Source: CAVXSP01 sp963724645
Lineage (GTDB): Bacteria; Acidobacteriota; Vicinamibacteria; Vicinamibacterales; SCN-69-37
DNA: 64,000 bases
NCBI GenBank assembly: GCA_963724645.1
Contig: CAVRVJ010000008.1
Location: 186,001 to 250,000, forward strand
Reading direction: 5' to 3'
The notes beneath the pieces are model-generated. The model did not search any database. It saw only the letters and a program-made list of their open reading frames with translations, and was not told the DNA's origin. Positions 1 to 9,028 of this stretch are shown here, one piece after another. Each line of letters begins with the position of its first letter. Position 1 is the first letter of the stretch. The position numbers and the translations under genes were made by a program.

Positions 1-1089
1 CGAGTCGGCGCCGGGAATGAACTGACCCGGCAGCACGAGTCCCTGCTCGGGAAAATAGAAATGAAAGATGCCGTCGCCGGGCGTGGCGTAGAACGGCCTC
101 TTCAGGCCGTGCCGCTCCGCGAAGGCGAGGCCAATCGACGTTTGTCGCGCGTCCTCGGCCTTGCCGGTGAACACGAAGTGATCGTTCGCGATGGCTGCCT
201 GCCTCGGGAAGATTGATGACCCACCCGTGATCCGGTTGAACGTGTGAATCGCGAAAGGCGCGGTGCCATCAGAAGCGGGCAGCAGATCCGCGTACACGCG
301 CAGCGTCAGTCCGGGCGCGAAGTCCGCCGGTGCCGACGCCCGATCCACGCGATGCGCCCAGACAATCTGCTCAGTCGACGTCATTCGCGAGGCGAGCCGA
401 TCGTCGGGCCAATCGACCGACGCCGCGACCTCCACGGATCGCCGGAGCTCTCGTCGGCCGATCACGATGATGCCGCCGCTGCGCCGGATCTCCTCTTCTT
501 TGGGAGAGAGCGGGACGGGCCGATACGCCCGGCCCTGCGTGACGTTCACGATCTCGCGGGACGCAGGATCAAACGTGAACTCGTCGTCGTCTCGTGCGTC
601 GCGTACCGCGTCGGGACACTGCACGACGTGCAGGCCGAGATTGAGCGCGTTGCGACGGAAGATGTCGCCCATGTTCTGGCCGCACACGATCACCAGCGCT
701 CGCCCGGCTTCTTCCGCGACGCCTTTCAGTCCGGCAGGACTCATTTCGCGCGACGAGCCGATCGCAAAGCGATCGCCCGCGATCAGGAATGTCTGTCCCG
801 CGTGCACGCGGGCGCGAAAGTCCGGCATCAGGTGACGGAACGATCCCGCCTTCCACCGCTCATCGAGCGTCTCCAGGCTCTCCGAGACGCAATCCGCGGC
901 AGGCGTGATCTGGTCGGTATCGATCGCGTCGAGCTTTCTGGTCCCGGGCGGGGCCTTGGGATCCCAGAACACGAGCGCCCGGCCGCTGACGAGCGGCTGC
1001 GACTCCGCCTCTGACAGGACATCTCCCGGCTCGGGAAGATCGGCCATCGTCGCGCCCGGCTTGAGGCGCGCGGGTCCAAGGCGCTGCAT
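1..1089 (-). CDS. Aconitase/3-isopropylmalate dehydratase family protein, swivel domain first (partial)
   Basis: The frame is open from an ATG at 1089 to the window edge (363 codons, no stop), so the C-terminus is missing. Residues about 35-215 look like the LeuD/aconitase swivel domain: DTDQIT at 58-62, and AGDRFAIGSSRE at 104-115 resembles the substrate-binding GSSRE loop. After about residue 275 it turns into the start of a LeuC/aconitase catalytic domain, with GDGIFHFYFPEQG at 338-350 and PGADS at the edge; the [4Fe-4S] cysteines would lie outside the window. The order small domain then large domain is reversed relative to AcnA and resembles AcnB or a fused LeuD-LeuC. The substrate (isopropylmalate, homoaconitate or citrate) cannot be decided here. 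Confidence 0.85.
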   Translation of the reverse strand, partial: MQRLGPARLKPGATMADLPEPGDVLSEAESQPLVSGRALVFWDPKAPPGTRKLDAIDTDQITPAADCVSESLETLDERWKAGSFRHLMPDFRARVHAGQTFLIAGDRFAIGSSREMSPAGLKGVAEEAGRALVIVCGQNMGDIFRRNALNLGLHVVQCPDAVRDARDDDEFTFDPASREIVNVTQGRAYRPVPLSPKEEEIRRSGGIIVIGRRELRRSVEVAASVDWPDDRLASRMTSTEQIVWAHRVDRASAPADFAPGLTLRVYADLLPASDGTAPFAIHTFNRITGGSSIFPRQAAIANDHFVFTGKAEDARQTSIGLAFAERHGLKRPFYATPGDGIFHFYFPEQGLVLPGQFIPGADS

Positions 1090-1303
1090 GAACTCAGCTT
1101 AACGGTTTCCGCTCGTAGCCGGCGCACTGAAGCACCGGCAGTCGCGGGTACCGCGCGAAGCTCGCGTCCGTCCTCGACTTCTCACACAGGACGAATTCCG
1201 CTCCGTGATCACTCGCAACGACGCGCGCGAGCATGCACGTGGCGCAGAGCCCGCGGCGCCGGGCCGCTTGCCGGGATTCGCCGGAATCGTTCATCATGAC
1301 GGT

Positions 1304-1693
1304 ATGTTCACGTCCGAGGCCCTCACGCGCGGAATCCGGGTGGCCGTGGTGGCCGAGTACGCGCCCGATCGCTCCGAGCCTGCGCACCAGAAATGGTTCT
1401 TCCTCTACACGATCACGATCACGAACGAGGGCGACCAGAGCGTGCAGCTCATGTCGCGCCACTGGATCATTACAGACGGCAGCGGACGCGTCGAGCAGGT
1501 GAAAGGCCCTGGGGTCGTCGGCCAGCAGCCAATACTCCGCAGCGGCGAAGCGTTCACCTACACGTCAGGCTGTCCGTTGACGACGCCGTTCGGGATGATG
1601 CAAGGCACCTATCAGATGGTCAGCCAGGGCGGCGAGTCGTTCGACGTGAGGATCGCGCCCTTTACGCTCAGCGAGCCTTACACGGTTCATTAA
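1304..1693 (+). CDS. apaG: ApaG (DUF525) protein
   Basis: ApaG is a small single-domain beta-sandwich protein whose family is linked to Co2+/Mg2+ resistance; its biochemical role is unsettled. The 129-residue product has the usual family length and motifs: FFLYTITITNEG, LMSRHWIITDGSG, VKGPGVVGQQP and FTYTSGCPLTTPFGMMQGTY. The frame is open upstream to 1205, but homology starts at FTSEALTRGIRV, so the ATG at 1304 is preferred. The gene diverges from the aconitase-family gene and converges on aat, with a tandem-repeat hairpin between apaG and aat. Confidence 0.9.
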   Translation: MFTSEALTRGIRVAVVAEYAPDRSEPAHQKWFFLYTITITNEGDQSVQLMSRHWIITDGSGRVEQVKGPGVVGQQPILRSGEAFTYTSGCPLTTPFGMMQGTYQMVSQGGESFDVRIAPFTLSEPYTVH

Positions 1694-1696
1694 CAA

Positions 1697-1776
1697 AGAG
1701 TGAGAGGGTGAAAGGGTGAAAGCGTGAGAGGCGGCTCTTCTTTCACCCTCTCACACTCTTACCCTTTCACTCTCTG
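1697..1776. repeat. Inverted short tandem repeats, 8-base period (GAGGGTGA / TTCACCCT)
   Basis: The left arm (about 1697-1732) is a run of near-identical octamers, GAGGGTGA, AAGGGTGA, AAGCGTGA. The right arm (about 1740-1776) repeats the complement, TTCACCCT, CTCACACT, CTTACCCT. The arms can pair into a long imperfect hairpin between the convergent genes apaG and aat. The right arm also supplies the last codons and stop (1767-1769) of aat. It may act as a bidirectional terminator, which is inference; related arrays recur elsewhere in the window. Confidence 0.8.
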
Positions 1777-2363
1777 AACGGCGCGTCCTTGGCGAGCGCC
1801 CTCCGCAGTCTCGTCAGGTAATCCTTCCGCGCAATTTCAATCGCGCCGAACTGTGCGAGGTGCGGCGTGACCCACTGAATATCCAGCAACTGGAAGCCTC
1901 CGCGCGCCAGCCGGTCCACGAGCGCGACCAGCGCAACCTTGGACGCGTCGGTGACGCGGTGGAACATCGACTCGCCGAAAAAGGCGCCTCCAAGGTGGAC
2001 GCCGTAGAGCCCGCCGACGAGCCGGCTGTCCTGGCGTGTCTCGACCGAGTGGGCCAGGCCGAGCCTGTGCAGCGCCAGATAACTTTCCAGGATCTCGTCG
2101 CTGATCCAGGTCCCCTCGTCCCGACGCTCCGCGCAGGCACGAAGCACGGCGGCGAAATCACGGTCGATCGTCACCTCGAAGCGGTGCTGGCGGACGACGC
2201 GCGCGAGCCGCGAGGGGATGCGGAATGTCTCGATCGGCAGAATCCCTCGCGGATCCGGCGAGAACCAGCCGATCTCGCCGTCCTCCATCGCCATCGGGAA
2301 GATACCTTCGCGGTACGCGCGCACGAGCAAAGCCGGATCGATCACATCGAACCTGGCGACCAC
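1767..2363 (-). CDS. aat: Leucyl/phenylalanyl-tRNA--protein transferase
   Basis: Aat transfers Leu or Phe from aminoacyl-tRNA to N-terminal Arg/Lys of proteins in the N-end rule pathway. The product is 198 residues, normal for the short Aat form. Family motifs run in order: AYREGIFPM, WFSPDPRGILP, ETRQDSRLVGGLYGV, GGAFFGESMFHR and QLLDIQW. The frame is open upstream to 2606, but that part lies inside the ferredoxin gene. The GTG at 2363 gives a start just before FDVIDPALL and lies 17 bases after the probable ferredoxin stop, so the two genes probably form an operon. Confidence 0.9.
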   Translation of the reverse strand: MVARFDVIDPALLVRAYREGIFPMAMEDGEIGWFSPDPRGILPIETFRIPSRLARVVRQHRFEVTIDRDFAAVLRACAERRDEGTWISDEILESYLALHRLGLAHSVETRQDSRLVGGLYGVHLGGAFFGESMFHRVTDASKVALVALVDRLARGGFQLLDIQWVTPHLAQFGAIEIARKDYLTRLRRALAKDAPFRE

Positions 2364-2379
2364 GCCACGATGACAGGGA

Positions 2380-2728
2380 TCAATATTCCGGGGGCGGCTC
2401 GATGAACGGCTGGGGCGTCGGTCCGGGATCGGGCCGCCCGCTGCCTTCGAGGCGGCTGATGGCGCGGACGGCTCATGTCGTGGTCGCAGAGGATTTGACA
2501 GGACAGGCGCACGCCCGACAGACGACGGGCCGACAACGCGGCGATCTCCGCCTTGGTCCTGGTCTGGGGCTCGCCGCTGATAAATTCCACGCGGCACGTC
2601 GTGCACCGTGCGCGTCCGCCGCAGGCGTGCAGTTGATCGATCCGCGCGTCCTGCTCCAGCGCGAGGACAAGGCGCTTTCCTTCCGGCACGTCAAACGCGC
2701 CGACGTTCTCGACGGTCAAGTGCGGCAT
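2380..2728 (-). CDS. 2Fe-2S ferredoxin (one-base frameshift)
   Basis: A plant/bacterial-type [2Fe-2S] ferredoxin. The N-terminus is PHLTVENVGAFDVPEGKRL, followed by HACGGRARCTTCRVEF with three cluster cysteines and LSCQILCDHDMS with the fourth. After DHDMS the frame breaks. Skipping one base near 2471 restores VRAISRLEGSGRPDPGPTPQ, and the gene then stops at 2380-2382, 17 bases before aat. In the uncorrected frame it would run to 2342 and overlap aat. The start is 7 bases after the SDR stop. The partner reductase or target is unknown. Confidence 0.8.
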
Positions 2729-2735
2729 ACGAACA

Positions 2736-3756
2736 TCATAGGCCGTATCTTTTTCTGACCGTCGGAATCAGGTAATCGCGGAACGCCCGCTCGAAATCGA
2801 GCGCCGGATCGAAGTCCCAATCGCTGCGGGCGGCGGAGTCATCGACATCCTCGGGCCAGGAGTCGATGATGCTCTGGCGCTTGGCGTCAACGTCGTACGT
2901 GATGTTCGCCGCCGGAAACGCGCGCAGCGCTTCGCGGCGGATGTCCTCCGCGACGGGCGCAAATGCCCGGACGTTGTACGCCGTCCGGGTGAGACGCGAC
3001 TGATTCGCGCGCGCCAGCGCGAGGAGGGCTTCGATCCCGTCCGGCATCGCCATCAGCGGGATTCGCGCGTCCGGACGAACGAAACAGGCGTAGGCGTGCG
3101 ACTGCGCGGCTGCGTGGATCATCTCCGGCGCGTAGTCGGACGTGCCACCGGAGGGGACCGTCGTCGCGGAGATCAGCCCAGGAAAGCGAATGGCGCGGAA
3201 GTCGACCCGTCCGGCCAGCGACTCGGCCGACAGCTGTTTGTAGAACTTCGCGTAATAGCGCCCGAGCTGCTCGCAGTACAACTTGTTGCAGCCGTACATG
3301 GTCGTCGGATGCGTCCAGTCCTTCTCGCGGACCGGTCCTGCCGCTCGTTTCTCTTCGACCGAAGGGAGCCCGTACGATCGCAATCGACGAGGGATAGAGA
3401 AAGACGACCGGCCGGCCGTGCGACTCCGCCTCGTGATACGCAAACTCGAGGAGATTCAGCGTTCCCTCCACGTTGACCTTGTGTGCGGTGACCGGCGAGA
3501 ACTCGGCACGCGTGGAGAGCACCGCGGCGAGGTGAAAGATCAGGTCAACTTCGAACTCCGAGAGAATGCGTTCGAGGACCGCGACGTCCAGGATCGATCC
3601 CGTGACCTCACGCTGCACCTTTCCAGTGAGGGACGGATCCAGCGGGGTGACGTCAAGGGTGACAATGGCGCGCGTGCCGTCGTCGGCGAGACGGCCGATC
3701 AGCCCGTGCCCGATTTCGCCGTTGGCGCCCGTGATCAGGACGACTGGTTTCCGCAC
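2736..3756 (-). CDS. NAD-dependent epimerase/dehydratase, L-threonine 3-dehydrogenase-like SDR (frameshifted)
   Basis: An extended short-chain dehydrogenase. The N-terminal Rossmann motif is ITGANGEIGHGL (GxxGxxG), followed by FHLAAVLST and PSSIAI. The catalytic YxxxK is in TTMYGCNKLY. IRFPGLIS and a GGTSDYAPEMIHAA stretch resemble SDR-type L-threonine 3-dehydrogenases, which also bind NAD and open with a similar fold. One extra base near 3375 splits the gene. Joining both frames gives about 340 residues with an uninterrupted family pattern. Substrate assignment is tentative; a sugar epimerase is the alternative. The ferredoxin gene follows 7 bases downstream. Confidence 0.8.
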
Positions 3757-3774
3757 CTCAGTGCCTGGCTGTCA

Positions 3775-4638
3775 TCAAAAGCAGAATGGCGGCCCGACGC
3801 GCACGAAAAACGACAACACAATCGCCAGCACGGAAAGCGCCAGGCACGCGAGCGCGATCGCCAGGTGATTGATCCGCTCGGGCCTGAGGGGATCGAGAAG
3901 CCGGCCGGCCAACCACCCGCCGGCGAACCCGCCGGCGTGCGCGTAGTTGTCGACGCCGTTCATCACGACGCCCATGATGAACAGCATGACGGCCCAGTAC
4001 ATCGCCTGGGAGTGCACGACGTGCGAGCCCGTGCGTCGCCCGTAATACACGAGCGCGCCGAGCAACCCGAAGATTGACGCCGAGGCGCCGAGCGTCAGGG
4101 GGGCGCCACGCAGCAGTGCAGGCATGAAATAGAGGTAATTGCCCGTCGCGGAACTGGCGGCGAACCCGACGACCCCGGCAACCGTGTAGATGATCACCAT
4201 CCGGCCGGGTCCATACAGCTCACCCACCTCAGGGGCCAGCTGTCGAATCCACAGAACGTTGAACAGGATGTGCAGCAGAGACCCGTGCAGCCACGAGGCC
4301 GACAGCACCGTCCACCAGCGCCCCATGACGAACACCGGGATCGCGCCGCTCGCGCCGAATTGCAGCGCGCTGCAGGTGTCGGGCGACAGGAAGTTGAACA
4401 GGCCGTTGCCGCCGATGCGGCCGCCCGACCAGAGGAGGGTCAGGGCGTAGGCGACGACACAGGTGCCGGTGACGAACGGCACGAAGCCGAGGTCGTGGCC
4501 CAGGTGGCGAATGGCAGGGGCGAAGCCCCAGAGTCCAGGGTTGCGCCGGCCGCAGTGGTAACACCGATCGTCGTTCACCCCGACCAGGTAGCCACAAGAG
4601 ACACAGACTACCGACCCGGAGGTCTGGCGACCGAACAT
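3775..4638 (-). CDS. Rhomboid family intramembrane serine protease with N-terminal zinc ribbon
   Basis: An inner-membrane serine protease that cleaves transmembrane substrates. Two CxxC pairs near the N-terminus (VVCVSCGY, DRCYHCGRR) suggest a zinc ribbon. About six hydrophobic helices follow. WLHGSLLHILFNVLW is the conserved L1-loop/TM2 region. GASASIFGLLGA carries the nucleophilic Ser, and VDNYAHAGGFAGG carries the catalytic His. The frame opens at 4677, but the ATG at 4638, just before the ribbon, is preferred because upstream residues are encoded by the intergenic inverted repeat. Substrate unknown. Confidence 0.88.
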   Translation of the reverse strand: MFGRQTSGSVVCVSCGYLVGVNDDRCYHCGRRNPGLWGFAPAIRHLGHDLGFVPFVTGTCVVAYALTLLWSGGRIGGNGLFNFLSPDTCSALQFGASGAIPVFVMGRWWTVLSASWLHGSLLHILFNVLWIRQLAPEVGELYGPGRMVIIYTVAGVVGFAASSATGNYLYFMPALLRGAPLTLGASASIFGLLGALVYYGRRTGSHVVHSQAMYWAVMLFIMGVVMNGVDNYAHAGGFAGGWLAGRLLDPLRPERINHLAIALACLALSVLAIVLSFFVRVGPPFCF

Positions 4639-4656
4639 CAGGGCAGGATACCGTAG

Positions 4657-4753
4657 TTCAAATTTGACACAAGTCAAGATTCAGGATCGGGCCCAAAAAC
4701 GCCGACCGTGGTCCGTTCCCGCTCCTCATCCTGAATTTTGGATTGTAAATTTG
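4657..4753. repeat. Imperfect inverted repeat between rhomboid and ECF genes
   Basis: The sequence around 4657-4690 (TCAAATTTGACACAAGTCA then AGATTCAGGAT) reappears inverted at about 4727-4753 (ATCCTGAATTTT then GTAAATTTGA). The arms flank about 40 bases between two divergent genes. It is AT-richer than its surroundings and overlaps the likely promoters. A TTGACT that could be a -35 for the rhomboid gene lies in the left arm. It resembles the other period 7-8 arrays but is more degenerate. Confidence 0.55.
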
Positions 4754-4786
4754 ACGTGACTAACCCGCCATGGCCAGGCCCGTCTA

Positions 4787-5377
4787 ATGACTCAGATGCC
4801 GGTGGACGACGCGGCCGCCGTCGCACAAGCGAGGGGCGGCGATCAGGATGCCTTTCGCCTGCTCGTCGAACGGCACGGCCGGAGCCTTTACCGACTCGCC
4901 TATCGAATGACCGGGCGGCAGGAAGACGCGGAGGACGTGGTGCAGGAGACATTCGTGCGGGCCTATCGACAGCTCGGCCGGTTCGAAGCGCGGTCCAATT
5001 TCGCCACGTGGCTGTATCGCATCGGATTCAACTGCGCGATCGACTACATGCGAAGCAGGCCGCATCGAGAATCGGCGGAGCCTCAGGACCGGCTGGAACA
5101 CCTGTCGGGGCAGAGCCGCGGCCCGTCGACCGACGACCTGGTTTATGCGAACGAGATTGGCGGGCGGGTGCAGGAGGCGCTCGACGGCTTGAGCCCGCAG
5201 GAGCGGGCGGCGTTTCTGATGCGCCACTATCAGGGCTGCTCGATCGAGGAAATCTGCCGGGCGCTGGACCTGCGGTCGAACGCGGCAAAGCATTCGATTT
5301 TCCGCGCCGTCAAGAAGATGCGCGTCGCACTGCGGCCGTTGATGGAAGCACGAGGCTATGCACCCACATCTGACTGA
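4787..5377 (+). CDS. ECF-type RNA polymerase sigma factor
   Basis: A 196-residue extracytoplasmic-function sigma factor. Region 2 is at about residues 20-90 (AYRMTGRQEDAEDVVQETF, then ATWLYRIGFNCAIDYMR). Region 4 is at about 125-185 (LSPQERAAFLMRHYQGCSI, then helix-turn-helix LDLRSNAAKHSIFRAVKKMR). Its 3' end overlaps the anti-sigma gene by 20 bases, so the two are translationally coupled, and two HEAT-repeat genes follow. The usual model is sequestration by the anti-sigma partner until an envelope signal releases it. The target promoter is not identifiable here. Confidence 0.93.
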   Translation: MTQMPVDDAAAVAQARGGDQDAFRLLVERHGRSLYRLAYRMTGRQEDAEDVVQETFVRAYRQLGRFEARSNFATWLYRIGFNCAIDYMRSRPHRESAEPQDRLEHLSGQSRGPSTDDLVYANEIGGRVQEALDGLSPQERAAFLMRHYQGCSIEEICRALDLRSNAAKHSIFRAVKKMRVALRPLMEARGYAPTSD

Positions 5378-6152
5378 AGACGAGCTCATCCTGCACTTCT
5401 ACGGCGACGGGCGCGCCGATCAGGAGAGCGCCGTGGACGCGCATCTGCAGGCGTGTCAGACGTGCCAGACGTTGTGGGCTGAGATCACGCAGTCACTGAA
5501 GATGGCCGACGCGGTGCGGGTGCCGGAACCGGACGCAGGGTTCGAGCAGGCCATGTGGGCACGAATCCAGCCAGCCCTCCCCGCGGCCGTACCCCGGAGA
5601 ACTGTCTTCGAATCGTTGTTCGGGACGCGCCCGAGCCGAGGCCAGCTCTCAGCATGGCTCGTGCCGGCGGCGAGTCTCGCCGCGGCGATTGCGGTCGTCG
5701 CGCTGGCCGGTCGCGGCTGGCGACCAGAGTCCCGAGCCGTACCCGCGCCAGCTGTCACACGAGCCGCCGTCGATCCGGCCGGACGCGAGCGCGTGCTGCT
5801 GACGGCCCTTGGCGACCACTTTCAGCGCAGCGAGATGCTGCTCGTCGAAGTAATGAACGCGCCTTCGACCGGCACCGAGGAGTTCGGGTTCGAGCGGCAG
5901 ACGGCAAACGACCTGGTGGATTCCAGCCGGCTGTATCGTCAGGCGGCGCAACAGAACGGCAACGCGCGGCTGGCGCAGATGCTCGAAGACATGGAATCGG
6001 TGCTGGTCGAAATCGCCCGCGGTCCGGATCGGGTGGATTTGAAGGACTTCAGCTCTCTTCGCGCGCGGATTGACAAGGACGACCTGTTGTTCAAGGTGCG
6101 CGCCGTGTCCAAACAAATTGAAGATCGTCAAAAGAGCTTGTCGACTGAGTGA
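5358..6152 (+). CDS. Anti-sigma factor with zinc-finger (zf-HC2) domain
   Basis: A single-pass membrane anti-sigma factor of 264 residues. The cytoplasmic N-terminus has the HxxxCxxC zinc motif (DAHLQACQTCQTLW). A hydrophobic segment near residues 95-115 (WLVPAASLAAAIAVVALAG) is the membrane anchor. The periplasmic part is helical and charged (residues about 140-260). It overlaps the ECF gene by 20 bases and is followed 7 bases later by the first HEAT-repeat gene, which fits one operon. Confidence 0.88.
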   Translation: MHPHLTEDELILHFYGDGRADQESAVDAHLQACQTCQTLWAEITQSLKMADAVRVPEPDAGFEQAMWARIQPALPAAVPRRTVFESLFGTRPSRGQLSAWLVPAASLAAAIAVVALAGRGWRPESRAVPAPAVTRAAVDPAGRERVLLTALGDHFQRSEMLLVEVMNAPSTGTEEFGFERQTANDLVDSSRLYRQAAQQNGNARLAQMLEDMESVLVEIARGPDRVDLKDFSSLRARIDKDDLLFKVRAVSKQIEDRQKSLSTE

Positions 6153-6159
6153 GGACCCT

Positions 6160-7795
6160 ATGACGCGAGTGTGTATATACGTTGCGCTCCTGATGTGCTT
6201 CCCCCTTGCCGCGGCAGCGCAGACACCTCCGCCCGCGCCCCCGGCGCCGGCGCCTGTGGCCGTGCCCGTGCCGCCCGTGCCGCCGGTGCCTGTCGTCGCG
6301 CCGCCGGTGATCGAGCCGTTTGCCATGATCGATCCGCTGCCCGTGATAGATCCGATCGATCTCGAGATGCAGATCCAGGACGCCATGCTCGCGTCACGCC
6401 GGGCGCTCGAGGAACTCGACGTCCAGGCGCTCACGCACGAGGCTCTTCAGGGAATCGACGTCGAGGGCCTCAAGGCGCAGGCCAAGGCCCAGAGCGATGC
6501 CATGAAGGAACGGTCCGAGGCCCTCAAGCAACAGATGAAGGATCAGGCGGAGGCCATGAAGGAGCGCGCGAAGGCAGCGGCCAAGGAGGGCGCCGACCGG
6601 GCGCTCCAGATGAAGGACTTCTCCTACCAGATGCGCGGCCCCGACAACATCAACATCAACATGGCCGGACGCGACGGCGACAGTGTGTACAGCGGTGGGC
6701 TCAACTACGTGAACCGCCGCCAGTACGAGCAGGCGATCACGCGCTTCGATCAGGCCATCACGCAGAAGAGCGCGCATGCAGACGGCGCCCTGTATTGGAA
6801 GGCGTACTCGCAGGTACAAGCTCGGCAAGAGTGACGACGCCCTGGCCACGCTCGCCGAGTTGCGCCGGAGCTACGCGCAGAGCCGCTATCTCGGCGACGC
6901 CAAAGTCCTCGAGGCGGACGTCCGGAAGTCTTCAGGCAGGCCGCAGACCGGCGATGCCGACAACGAAGAGATCAAGCTGCTGGCGATTTCGAGCATGCAG
7001 AACTCCAACCCAGAGGGCGCCGTGCCGCTGCTCGAAAACGTGTTGAAGGCGACGAATTCGCTTCAGGTCAAGAAGCGTGCCCTCTTCGTGCTCGCCTACA
7101 ACGACCAGCCCGCGGCGCACCAGGTGCTCGTCAGTTACGCCAAGGGCAGCGGCAATCCGGATCTTCAAGTGGAAGCGATTCGCTACCTGACCGCCCGCAA
7201 GGGCAAGACGACGGGCGCCGAGCTCGAGGAGATCTACAACTCCACGCAGGACGTCGACGTGCGCCGCGCGGTGCTCGACGCGCTCGTGTCAACCGGCGAC
7301 AAGTCCGCGCTGGTCCGGATTGCCGGGACCGGTTCACCCACCGAAGTCAGGCGGCTCGCCATCAGCAACCTCGGCAACGCCAATCTGATCACGGCGCCGG
7401 AGCTGATGCAGCTCTACCAGAAGGAAGAGAACAAGGACCTTCGGCAGACGATGGTCGGCGCGTTCGGCTCGATGGGCGCGGTCGACCAGCTCACGCAGAT
7501 CATCAGGACCGAGAAGGATCCCGCGGTCCGCCAGCAGGCGATCCGAAGCCTGGGCCGCATGAAGACGGAACGCACGGGGCAGGCGCTCGTTGATCTGTAT
7601 GGCGCCGAGCAGGACAAGGACGTGCGCAAGGCCGTGGTCTCCGCGCTGGGCAACCAGAACAACGTCGATGGGCTCATCTCCATCGCGCGCAAGGAAACGA
7701 ACCCAGAGCTCAAGCTCGAGCTCGTCCGCCGCATCGCGGACATGGCGCCGCACAACAAGGCGGCGATGGACTTCCTGATGGAGCAGATCAAGTAA
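6160..7795 (+). CDS. Secreted TPR/HEAT-repeat protein (one-base frameshift)
   Basis: A signal peptide (ALLMCFPLAAAAQ) is followed by a Pro/Ala/Val-rich linker. A charged coiled-coil region follows (repeated AMKERSEALKQQMKDQAE-type units, residues about 100-150). A TPR-like stretch (YVNRRQYEQAITRFDQAIT) comes next, then at least six HEAT/armadillo-like repeats up to the stop, for example VRRAVLDALVSTGDKSALV and VRQQAIRSLGRM. One extra base near 6814 (cag-g-tac) splits the gene; joining the frames gives about 545 residues. It is the third gene of the ECF operon and probably a periplasmic scaffold. Function unknown. Confidence 0.8.
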
Positions 7796-7814
7796 CAGGC
7801 TGTGGGGGAGGTTC

Positions 7815-8894
7815 ATGATCCGCGCCGTCCTTCTTCTCGTGGCGATCGGAGCCGGCGCGATGCAGGCGCCGCCGATCCAGAACGGCCGCGTCGAAACGCG
7901 GCAGACGACCTCCATCGACCGCGAACTAACCTCCGTCAGAGCCGGCGCCGTCGATCCCGTCTGGGCAGGCTGGCGGGTGCCGATTGCCGACGGTCAGCGC
8001 GGCGGCTGCTGCACCTACAGCGACGACAGCGTGGCGCCGGGCGGCGTCCGGGGCTGTTTTGTCGAGAACAACCTCGGCGGGCGTCAGTTGCCGCAGGTTC
8101 AGCCCACTATGCCGGTCTCGCTCGAGGCCGGAACCGGACTCGTCATTCTCGTCAGAGTGGTCGACACGCGCCTCGAGCGCTTGCGGACGCTCGGCGATGA
8201 TTGCCCGCTCGACGCGGGCGGCCGCACGGTGTATTGGCTGCAAGGGGTCACGCCGTCGGAAAGCTTGAAATTTCTGGAGACGCTCCTGCAGCCGGCTGGT
8301 TCTCTGGCGCCGAGCGAGACGCAGCGCCTGAGTGAGTCGGCCTTGTCGGCCATCGCGCTGCACCGCGATTCCTCCGCCGATGCGACTCTGGATCGGCTGG
8401 CCTCGGCACAGGCGGATTCGAGTCTGAGGCGGTTGTCGCGCTCCTTGTTGGGCTCGACGCGTGGCGCCCATGGCTTCGCGACGCTGCGTCAACTGATCGA
8501 GACCGAGCGACTACCGGATGTTCGGCGCCAGCTCGTCACGGCCCTTGGACAAACGCGTCAACCGGGCACGCCGGACCTGCTCCTTGCGACGGCGCGCCGG
8601 GACCTGGATCCCAAAGTGCGCGGAGAGGCCGCCTACTGGTTGCCGCAGCGCGGCGGCCAGCGGACGCTCGGCGATCTCACCGCCATCATCAACACCGACG
8701 CCAGCGACATCGTCAAACAGCGCGCTATTCAGGGCCTGGCGCGGCTGACGGCGGACGAGACCACGTCCCTGCTGATTCAACTCGCCCGGACCAGTTCGAG
8801 TGCCGTCGTCAGGAAGGAGGCCGTCACGGCGCTGGGGCGATCGAAGGATCCGAAGGCCCTGGCGTACATGGAGGAGCTGATCAAGGGATCGTAG
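7815..8894 (+). CDS. Secreted HEAT-repeat protein
   Basis: A 359-residue protein with an N-terminal signal sequence (AVLLLVAIGAGAMQAPP). A middle region has several Cys residues (GGCCTYSDD, GVRGCFVENN). C-terminal HEAT-like repeats follow (VRRQLVTALGQTRQPGTPDL, VVRKEAVTALGRSKDPKAL). It lies 19 bases after the previous HEAT gene and is the last member of the sigma/anti-sigma operon. Pairs of HEAT proteins after an ECF module suggest a periplasmic sensing or scaffold role, which is inference. Confidence 0.82.
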   Translation: MIRAVLLLVAIGAGAMQAPPIQNGRVETRQTTSIDRELTSVRAGAVDPVWAGWRVPIADGQRGGCCTYSDDSVAPGGVRGCFVENNLGGRQLPQVQPTMPVSLEAGTGLVILVRVVDTRLERLRTLGDDCPLDAGGRTVYWLQGVTPSESLKFLETLLQPAGSLAPSETQRLSESALSAIALHRDSSADATLDRLASAQADSSLRRLSRSLLGSTRGAHGFATLRQLIETERLPDVRRQLVTALGQTRQPGTPDLLLATARRDLDPKVRGEAAYWLPQRGGQRTLGDLTAIINTDASDIVKQRAIQGLARLTADETTSLLIQLARTSSSAVVRKEAVTALGRSKDPKALAYMEELIKGS

Positions 8895-9028
8895 TTGTTG
8901 GCTGCGGAAAGGCAGGGCCCGGTTTTCTAGCCGTTTGGACGGCCGCGAAACAGGGGCCCGGCCTTGTTCTGCAGCAGGCATTTGCCGCCCGGTCTCGCCC
9001 GGTGCCATGATGCTCGTAAGGAGGCGGC

